In this document: positions 56,861 through 64,000 of the stretch, in pieces | Numbering within the stretch: position 1 is the stretch's first letter | How the letters are laid out: the number at the start of each line of letters is the position of its first letter | Origin: Bactrocera neohumeralis | Lineage: Eukaryota > Arthropoda > Insecta > Diptera > Tephritidae | Assembly: GCF_024586455.1 (NCBI RefSeq) | Contig: NC_065919.1 | Location: 29,550,839 to 29,614,838 of the forward strand | Length of the DNA: 64,000 nt | Direction of reading: 5' to 3' | Made by a program: the position numbers and the translations under genes | The notes under the pieces: generated by a model | Database searches by the model: none | Seen by the model: only the letters and a program-made list of their open reading frames with translations | Told to the model about the DNA's origin: nothing

Positions 56861-58135
56861 TTAAAGTAATACTTCAGTTGTATTGACGAAAAATTGTTTA
56901 CACTCATTTGGTTCAGGTGTGAATTTGTTGCCAATTGTTTCAGGAGGAAGTTCCTCCAGAGCCCAGAATTTTTGGACTACTGATTCTATTGACGTTAAGT
57001 CTTCTTCAGTTTGGCATAATGTGCTATTTACTTCGGGAGGAGGACTAAGACTGCTGACATATTTGCCAGAAACAATCCATCCCAAAAGAGTTTTCTGTAG
57101 CGTTGGTTGATTAGGGCCACTTTTAATTTGACCAACCGCTAACAAATCGAAAAAGGTTTCTGCTCCTAATAACATACCGATCTTTTGAGATTTTTGGAAT
57201 TCTGGATCCGCCAATTTAATATTGTGCGGAATCTTCCAACCATTAATATTAATGGTATGGTCTGGATGATTAGCCGAAATACATCGCATAATCCAGAATT
57301 ACGCCGAAAATTCATAATTATTTACGCGCGACTTAACAAATGCGCTTAATTTGGCCGCGACTTTTGTACTTGAATTTCCAATCCCTATAATATTTAAAGT
57401 CCTGTTTTGGCGTCGAATCCGCAGTTTTTGGGCCAAATCCTCCGTCATGAAATTGACTTGACTTCCTGAGTCCAGCAAGGCTCTTGCGGGCAGGTACTCT
57501 CCACAGCTTGATCTCACCAGAATAACTGCTGTTGCCAACATTACCCGATCAGGCACACTTATTGTATGCATTGCGTGTGTAGTTGTTGTTGGTTGCGGAT
57601 GAGGTTCAGCAGCGAAGGATACAGGATACTGGTGCAGTAATGTGTGGTGGGACCGATTACACACGCGACATCGATCCGCTCTGCATTTGGATACCGTATG
57701 TCCCTTACGCAAACAATTTATGCATAAGGGCACCGATTTGACAAACTCAAATCTCTGTTGAACAGAGAGAGTTTTAAAAGTGGGGCAAGCTGTTAAATAG
57801 TGGTCCTTCGATTTACACTGCTGGCATGTCGGCTGCTTTGTATTCGCTGCAACTAAAGCGGACTTCGTTCCATTCATGTGAGACTGCTTCACGTGGTTCA
57901 CGTTGGCTGCTGCAATGGGTCTCGTCCTCGAAGATGATGCGCCTTCAGCTGATAGGTGCTGGTACCGTCTATTTAAGGTAGCTTCACAATCCTTCCACAA
58001 TGGTAGCTTGTCGTAATCCAGCTGTTCTTCCCACTTTGATCGGGTGGCAGAGTCAACTTTTGTCATGACTATGTGAATAATTATCGCATTTGTGATTTGT
58101 TTCTCATCGCACATATACAGCCGACACTTCATCAA
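56861..58135 (-). pseudogene. BEL/Pao gag zinc knuckles and aspartic protease (DUF1758)
   Basis: Near 57810-57640 there are CCHC-type knuckles: CQQCKSKDHYLTACPTF and CINCLRKGHTVSKCRADRCR, then CNRSHHTLLH. Near 57500-57440, ARALLDSGSQVNFMTEDLAQ has the protease DSGS active site. After a single in-frame TAA (57299-57301) the frame resumes with INGWKIPHNIKLADPEFQKS, IGMLLGAETFFDLL and LGWIVSG, the typical DUF1758 end. Confidence 0.87.
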
Positions 58136-58820
58136 TCATCGCGCGCAATGAAGGGGCTGATGGCTTAAGGAAAGTAGGCTGCTCAAAAAGTTTTGAAATC
58201 GTGTTAAAGAAAATCAAACATTTATTGTCGAAAACCTTTCTGAGACTTGCCAACGCCTTCGGATAATTTTCATCCGACATTTGAAACGCCTTTACCGTGC
58301 CCAGAGCCTCTTCAGATAGACAATCAACCAAATGGTTAAATTTTTCAATATCTGGGATGTTTGGATCATTGTGAACCAAACTATCAAACAAACTCATGAA
58401 ATTTTTAAATTCCGAATATTCTCCCTTGAATTTCGGCAAATTCATTTTTGGGAGCCTTGAGCTGTGAGACGTTACGAATGATTTTTCAGCAGTAGATGTT
58501 CTATTTTTGGCGAAAATGGTTTTAATTATAGATTTTGTTTCTACAATTATGTCCTCTAACTCCCCTCGGGCCATGTCGTCTTCATCAATCTCTTCAATTT
58601 TAGATTGACATTTCATCAATTTCTCACTATGTGAGTTTAGTATATCAAGACGAAATTCCAATTCGATTGGATCTAATGATATAGTCTTTTCTAGAATACT
58701 CGCTTTTATACGCAAAATGCTACTTTTCGCCACCGTCCTTTGACGCTTTAGTGACTTTAAGTCGATCAACTCCTTACTTGGAGAGAGGTTGGTGATAGTT
58801 GGCTTTGGCTTGCTCCTTTT
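58104..58820 (-). pseudogene. BEL/Pao gag N-terminal part (DUF1759-like)
   Basis: Reads LIDLKSLKRQRTVAKSSILR and acidic coiled-coil-like sequence, then LPKMNLPKFKGEYSEFKNFM and LVHNDPNIPDIEKFNHLVDC, EALGTVKAF and YPKALASLRKVF, the DUF1759 signature. No ATG is found upstream in frame before a TAA near 58835, so the original start is lost. A frameshift near 58120 joins it to the zinc-knuckle frame. Confidence 0.85.
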
Positions 58821-58904
58821 TGCTTGTTTAAATTAAATTTCCGAAAAAAAGAGACTATACAGGTTGGCAACAGATATATTAAGAATCGACAACGAAAACG
58901 AAAA

Positions 58905-59452
58905 ATATATAATGGTTGTCAAAAAAGTCTTGCGGTATTTTCGCTAGTTGGCGCTGAAAGCGCGTAGTTCTCGTTTTATTCGTCGCATCGGTCATGCTAT
59001 ACCTTTTTGGAAAACTCATTTCACGCGCTAACACGTTACGTGTTTGATTGATTGTCGTTTCTTTTAAGTCGTTCGTGAGTTATAGCGTCGCAAACATGGA
59101 GCAAAATAAAGAGAAAATACGGCATATTTTACAGTAAAGGCAAAAATGCATCTCAAGCCGCCAATAAAATTTGTGCAGTTTATGGACCCGATACAGTTTC
59201 CATTTCCACCGCACAACGATGGTTTCAACGTTTTCGTTCTGGTGTAGAGGTGGTCGAAGATGCGCCACGATCCGGAAGGCCTGTCGTCGAAAATTGCGAT
59301 AAAATCGCTGAATTGGGAAAGAGACCGGCATAGTAGCAGCCGTAGCATCGGTCAAGAGCTGGACATGAGTCATCAAAAATTTATTTCAATTTCAATAAAA
59401 AAAAAAAATTCAATAAAAATACCGAAAGACTTTTTGACAACCCATTATATGG
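58905..59452 (+). mobile_element. internally deleted mariner element, copy M2
   Basis: Same terminal repeats (GGTTGTCAAAAAAGTCTTGC at 58914) and same internal deletion as M1 at 34171, in the opposite orientation. The start MEQNKEKIRHILQ is kept near 59096, but about 11 bases are lost just after it. The helix-turn-helix frame is therefore broken here, unlike in M1. It lies in the leader of the BEL element. Confidence 0.8.
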
Positions 59453-60247
59453 GCAAAATCGGCCCACTGCCACGCTCACAAAATGGTGAAAACCGAAAAC
59501 CTGTAAAGTGTCATAACTAAACCATAAATAAAGATATTAAAGTGAAATTTGGCACAAAGGATCGCATTAGGGAGGGGCATATTTGGACGTAATTTTTTTG
59601 GAAAAGAGGGCGTGGCCCCGCCCCCTACTAAGTTTTTTGTACATATCTCGGAAACTACTATACTATACTATGTCAACCAAACTTTATAGAGTCGTTTCCT
59701 TCAGTCATTTCCATATACAGTTCAAAAATGGAAGAAATCGGATAATAACCACGCCCACCTCCCATACAAAGGTTATGTTGAAAATCACTAAAGGTGCGTT
59801 AACCGACTAACAAAAAATGTCAGAAACACTAAATTTTACGAAAGAAATGGCAGAAGGAAGCTGCACACAGGCTTTTTTAAAAATTGAAAATGGGCGTGGC
59901 ATCGCCCACTTATGGACCAAAAACCATATCTCAGGAACTACTAGACCGATTTCAATGAAATTCGGTATATAATATTTTCTTAATACCCTGATGACATGTA
60001 CGAAATATGGGTGAAATCGGTTCACAACCACGCCTTCTTCCAATATAACGCTATTTTGAATTCCATCTGATGCCTTCTTTGTATAATATATACATTAGGA
60101 ACCAATGATGATAGCGGAATAAAACTTTACACAAATACAGTATTTGAAAAATATGTAAATGACGGATAATGAAATCTCGATTATCACTTTATCATGCGAG
60201 AGTATAAAATGTTCGGTGACACCCGAACTTAGCCCTTCCTTACTTGT
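59452..60247 (+). mobile_element. repeat family B, copy 6 (5'-truncated)
   Basis: Starts GGGCAAAATCGGCCCACTGC, inside the unit, and includes AAATGGGCGTGGCATCGCCC. It ends GCGAGAGTATAAAATGTTCG, then CACCCGAACTTAGCCCTTCC and TTACTTG. It directly abuts mariner M2 and lies inside the BEL leader. Confidence 0.65.
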
Positions 60248-60738
60248 TTTTTTTTTTTACTTTTCGTATTTTTCTTTATTCGCACCACTTTCAGGGATTC
60301 GCACTCGTTACCTGTTGTGAATGCATAGGCGGTTTGCCTGCGTTCACTTCCCTTTTGCAGAGAATGCAATTGCAGCTCATTCCCACGAAGCAGAGGATCT
60401 GGCGTTCACCACACACTTCACAAAACGTTTCTCTCAATTTTTTAGTTTAGGTTAATTTGTATTTTATTTTCTTTATGTTTATGTTTAATTTTACCACTTC
60501 GTTTTTATTCACTTGAGTGTTTGTCCATTTTCGAAATCCAAAGTGTTATTATTATTTTTTTTTTCAAGCAACTGCTATTATTTTGAATGTATTTAATTTT
60601 ATTTATTTTTTTTAATTTTTTTTTTTTAATGTCACTCGACCGAAACCGGAAGAAATTGCTCACGGGCCACAAATTAAATTAATATGCTAAGTATTACTTT
60701 TTTTTTGAAAATTAAATCCACTTTTACAGCCACGCACT
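60248..60738 (-). other. BEL leader sequence
   Basis: Untranslated leader between the primer site and gag, A-rich on the element's own strand (T runs near 60245, 60550 and 60610 on +). No coding sequence recognised. Confidence 0.5.
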
Positions 60739-60758
60739 GAGTCCCTGCTCGGGTGCCA
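60739..60758 (-). other. tRNA primer binding site of the BEL element
   Basis: On the - strand this reads TGGCACCCGAGCAGGGACTC and starts directly after the CA end of the LTR. TGG at the LTR border followed by a tRNA 3'-end complement is the expected structure. It resembles a lysine-tRNA type site but with differences, so the exact tRNA is not fixed. Confidence 0.7.
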
Positions 60759-61257
60759 TGAAAAAATCGTAAGCGTTTTTAAGATTAAAGTGAAAATTAG
60801 ACTCACTGAGATGCGCAACTAAAAGCTAATTGCCTGTGCCTTGGTCGAATTTAAAAATTCTCGATTAACAAAGAAACGTCCGTTCGCGGGTATAGTCTTT
60901 ATACAATAGAATTCTTTATTACAGTAGTTCATTAGTTAGCCTAAATCTTAACCTAACGGCTTAGTCTGGTGGTAAGTATGTATATAAAAAATGGGGTAAG
61001 TATGTATATGTAGTTATAATTCAATTCAGCAATCTCATAATTCATGGTAATAGAGTATTCTAATACAATTGGTAATTGATGATGGTTATGTTAATATACT
61101 ATACAAATTGTAAAAAATGTTACATGATATAAAATATTTTATAATAGGGCTGCACTCCTACCTACCTACCTACATATATTCAAATATTATTCAATTAATT
61201 CGACAAATTTATTTCTTAAAAAATATTTTTAGATTTATAAAGTCGCTTGACGCAACA
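60759..61257 (-). repeat. 5' LTR of the BEL element
   Basis: Bounded by TG at 60759 and CA at 61257 on the + strand (TGTTGCGTCAAGCG as read on the - strand). The inner end abuts the primer site and the outer 116 bases match the 3' LTR remnant. Length is 499 bases, of which 30 (61146-61175) are a LINE-tail insertion absent from the 3' LTR. Confidence 0.75.
61146..61175 (+). mobile_element. micro-insertion of a LINE 3' tail in the LTR
   Basis: Starts AGGGCTGCACTCC and continues as CTAC repeats. 28 of 28 bases equal the 3' end of the LINE at 1542-1569 (opposite strand). The 3' LTR lacks it between ATAAT and ATATT. It fits an extremely 5'-truncated retrotransposition event. Confidence 0.65.
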
Positions 61258-62009
61258 GTAATAATTTGTCTAATTTTATCAACTTCAATGATATTTTTTT
61301 AAAAAGTGGCAGTTCGCTACAGAAATTTCAACATATTATCAGATTTTCTTAAGCCATTCAATATGATTCTTTAGAGCAGCCCACAAATTAAATGTTATGT
61401 TTAGTTTTTGGGATATTTCTCTTAATAGATAAGTTAAGTCAAATATTCCTTCTATAATATCGCTGGTTCCACAAGAAAACTTAATAGAAGTAAACTATCG
61501 TAAAAGTTTCATATTTGGCCAAAAACCAATAAAAACTCCTTAGAATGGCAATTGCTGATTGTTTCTTATCAGCAACATTAAAAACATTGCATACATTTAG
61601 GCTAATTAACCGGCAAACGCATTTCGAATCAAAGGATTTCCGTTGCCTTCAGGCAATGCAAATTTCTGAATGAACTTCCACACGCACACTTAAACAAATA
61701 GTCTGCTTTAAAGCTACAGAAAACATAGCAGCGAATTTGAGAGCGGGATTTTGGATGATTCTTGAAAGTTCAAAGGTCACATTGCAGGCAGCCAGCGAAA
61801 GCCAGCACTAATTGCACTCGAGTGGGCGAGAAGCAATTGAAAATAAGCGCTTGTACAATAGTAATTGTTAGGACAAAGGTGGATAAAAAACTCTGTTAAA
61901 AGGTTACATAAATAAATTTAATATTTCGTGCTAAAGCTAAAGATATGTATGTAAACATAGCACTGATTTTGAGTAAAACTTAAATTTTTGATTTCTAAAA
62001 GATAATGTT
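61258..62009. other. unassigned sequence right of the BEL element
   Basis: GTAATAATTT follows the LTR; a target duplication cannot be checked because the other flank is lost. No gene is supported. Confidence 0.4.
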
Positions 62010-62875
62010 TAATGAACTAGCCTTGCTTATGATCCAGAAAGAGAAAAGAAAGGTTTAGAGAGTGTAAGAGCCAGAAAAACATAGAGGGATTTGAAAGAGC
62101 GTATTTTCGTAGAAATTTCTGTGTGTGCACATATTTTTTTGTAAAGGAATTTGGAAAACGTACATGTGAGTACAGAACTACTATATACAGTCCTTTGTGA
62201 AGCCTCTTATTTTTCCGTTCAGCTTCCACAGCTGGTACGCTTCTCAACCTTACAGCATGAGCCCTGGTAGAGCTTTCCTGACGGCAAAATCTTGCGACAG
62301 CGTATGAACCGATGATTGCCCAGCGTTGACTAAGTTCCCGCAAAGCCCAGCTAGACAGTAGTAGAACACACGAGGAGAGGGGAACACCGAACCGTTTCCA
62401 TGCTCTTGATAGTTTATTAAAGACCCATGTTAGTCTCATCACTCGCTGATAAAGTGATAATAATGAATTTGACATTCCTTGACCAGGCCTTAATGCACCA
62501 TAAGTGAGCTCAAGGTTGGTATCGCCGCCCTGCTATTCTCCGAAAGGAGGTTCTATTCCGGTATATCTTCTGCGACATTCATGGCAGTAACCTCAGTTTG
62601 AAATACATTGCAATAGTCAGGTAGTTTGAAACTGAAGCTGATAGGCAGTTTCTGACAATATACCCCTCCACCAATTCCCTTCAAGCTTTGACCCATCCGT
62701 AAAGAAGCTAAATGCCTGTCTTTTCCAACGACTTCTACCTACCCACAATTCGCTTGCAGGTATGTGAACAGAGAAAAAGCTTCCAGAGCTTGGTTTGGTA
62801 CCTCCATGATCCACACGATTCGCTATAAAGTCAAAGCTCACACGCTTTCTTTAATTTAATTTCTTAATGTTCAGA
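62010..62875 (-). mobile_element. probable LINE RNase H relic
   Basis: On the - strand, near 62720-62690, the frame reads FSFFTDGSKLEGNWWRGILS. FTDGSKLEG is the first RNase H motif of Jockey/I-type LINEs. Downstream, near 62380-62260, WALRELSQRWAIIGSYAVAR and FCRQESSTRAHAV may be the degraded RNase H C-terminal region. Frames shift between the two. Function is lost. Confidence 0.5.
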
Positions 62876-63530
62876 CATGTGTTGATTTAGAAACCTAGAT
62901 TCTCAGAGTCAAACAAATATACGCATTGGGCTATGGTGTCGTAGAGCCTGAAGACTACCCCGCCTTTTGCCAATGACACCTCTTCAGCAGTACAAGGCAA
63001 TTAACGCTTTTTCACTCTCTCCTCGATATTGGGCTTCCATGAAGCTGGTTAATTGTCAGTTCTAAATAATTCATTTTCGGTTAGTCTACGCATGATATCC
63101 CACATATCAACATTTTACTCAGTGGGGTGAAAAATAATTCTGATAGATATAGCTGAGATGAAAGGAATGTCATGAAAATCATAAAGGTATGCTTTTATGA
63201 TAGTTCCTTATGCCTCATATTGATTTTCAACAACAATTGTGAAAATCAAAAACTCCATTTGCATATATCTAGTTTTATAGTTACCTCATCCGACCACTTC
63301 GCTTACAAGGTTTAGGTTACAAAAATAGGAAATACAAAACTCCAAAGTGCAGACAGTCCGACCACTCGACTTTTACACTTAACTTTAACGCTTGACTGGC
63401 ACTCTACGCACAAGGAGCGCACGCTCACACCTAAACACCTGCAACCATAGTTGTGTGGCATGCCACGGATGCACCGAAAAGTGTTACGCAGAACCCAGTA
63501 AACGTTACAAAAAGTGCAATAGGATTTAAA
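62876..63530. other. unassigned sequence
   Basis: 62930-63060 may be more of the LINE relic, but it is too decayed to say. 63340-63530 is GC-richer and could be a 5' UTR leading into the putative exon at 63531; no matching Inr/DPE pair was found. Confidence 0.3.
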
Positions 63531-63609
63531 ATGGCTTGTAGCGTTAAAAACAAAAACAAAAGTTGGGATAGCTGGAGCGTTGTGAGTAGTCAAAGGAACG
63601 CTGGTACAG
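63531..63609 (+). CDS. putative first coding exon of an unidentified gene
   Basis: An ATG in a usable context (GATTTAAAATGG) opens a frame of 26 codons plus one base (MACSVKNKNKSWDSWSVVSS then QRNAGT). It ends at ACAG/GTAAAT, a good donor. If not spliced, a stop follows three codons later. Composition is less AT-rich than nearby DNA. The product is not recognised and the partner exons would be outside the window. Confidence 0.25.
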
Positions 63610-64000
63610 GTAAATGAACGCGAAATTGAAAGTGACGTCTTTATATACCGTACACGTATGCAGATTCTGCATAAGAGTATATTGTTGCATGCAACATATT
63701 TTATGCTATGAGTGTTGTTGTTTTTCGTCTGTATTCTAAATTAGCTTGGCCACAAGCAATCACAATTCCACTGCTGTCGAGCGCCCTAAGCGACTCATTA
63801 TAATGCAGAGCACTAAGACACCCACACAGCCAGAGATACGAGTTCTGCTGGATAAATCGTTTATGTTTTAAACAGCTTTAAATTCAACGTTGCTTCTGCC
63901 AACCGTGAACTCGATGAAGGTTATTGTAATATGTCGAGCAAGCTTTGACAGGGGTTTGGTTATTTTTTCGTAGATTTTTACTTCACAAAATTATTTTTCA
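63610..64000. other. unassigned sequence at the right edge
   Basis: Nothing recognised; could be the first part of an intron if the exon at 63531 is real. Confidence 0.3.

Larger units (their letters stand above)
54049..61257 (-). mobile_element. BEL/Pao LTR retrotransposon, degenerate, with nested insertions
   Basis: On the - strand the order is 5' LTR (60759-61257), tRNA-type primer site (60739-60758), leader, gag, protease, reverse transcriptase, RNase H, integrase, and a truncated 3' LTR (54049-54164). This gene order and the BEL-specific motifs identify the superfamily. The leader is split by a deleted mariner (58905-59452) and a repeat B fragment (59452-60247). Coding is broken by frameshifts and TAA stops, so the element cannot move on its own. 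It is retrotransposon and not a host gene. Confidence 0.85.

Noticed and set aside
1..64000. CRISPR arrays, rRNA, tRNA or bacterial-type operons
   Set aside because: No regularly spaced direct repeats, no rRNA signature and no tRNA-like cloverleaf were seen; the primer-site sequence at 60739 is an LTR feature and not a tRNA gene.

Overview
The window looks like a gene-poor, transposon-rich stretch of a higher-dipteran genome, most probably a tephritid fruit fly. This is inferred from AT-rich sequence, 57-70 bp introns, Inr/DPE-type core-promoter sequence, one fly-like GH35 beta-galactosidase gene, and many mariner, BEL/Pao and LINE remnants. I cannot name the species. There is no bacterial-style operon, CRISPR array, rRNA or recognisable tRNA.

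The only complete host protein gene I can support is a secreted or lysosomal beta-galactosidase on the + strand (coding 23160-26855, five coding exons, 640 codons plus stop). Both catalytic glutamates are present. A splice acceptor lies three bases before its ATG, so it should have a non-coding first exon upstream. An initiator plus correctly spaced DPE at 15554-15585 marks a promoter that could serve this gene or another + strand transcript. Two further spots may be ends of host genes: a GC-rich island at 42590-42930 and a small ATG-plus-donor exon at 63531-63609.

The rest is mostly mobile DNA. 1.5-2.9 kb: LINE fragment on the - strand. 10.8-12.35 kb: repeat family B copy with a LINE inside. 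14.5-15.3 kb: family A. 16.2-17.1 kb: family B. 19.6-21.5 kb: family A, family B and a mariner relic side by side. 27.6-29.8 kb: a broken transposon ORF and a nested terminal-inverted-repeat element. 31.6 kb: mariner N-terminus. 34.1-36.5 kb: family B split by an internally deleted mariner, then family A. 37.4-40.7 kb: transposase relic, a TTAA-flanked element, family C and family B. 41-42.2 kb and 44-44.8 kb: mariners. 45.3-45.8 kb: family B. 47.4-48.4 kb: LINE. 48.5-49.6 kb: Tc1/mariner-type transposase with a DD37E-like spacing. 51-51.7 kb: deleted IS630/Tc1-type element. 52.9-54 kb: family A and mariner. 54.05-61.26 kb: a dead BEL/Pao LTR retrotransposon on the - strand whose leader carries a second deleted mariner and a family B copy. 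62-62.9 kb: probable LINE RNase H relic.

Families A, B and C are names used here for dispersed non-coding repeats whose copies I aligned by eye inside the window. Every transposon protein I could read is broken by stops, frameshifts or deletions, except one short mariner reading frame that keeps only the DNA-binding half. I found no convincing new biological system. The most interesting leads are the DNA-binding-only mariner family, a LINE insertion reduced to about 30 bases inside an LTR, and the isolated Inr+DPE promoter.
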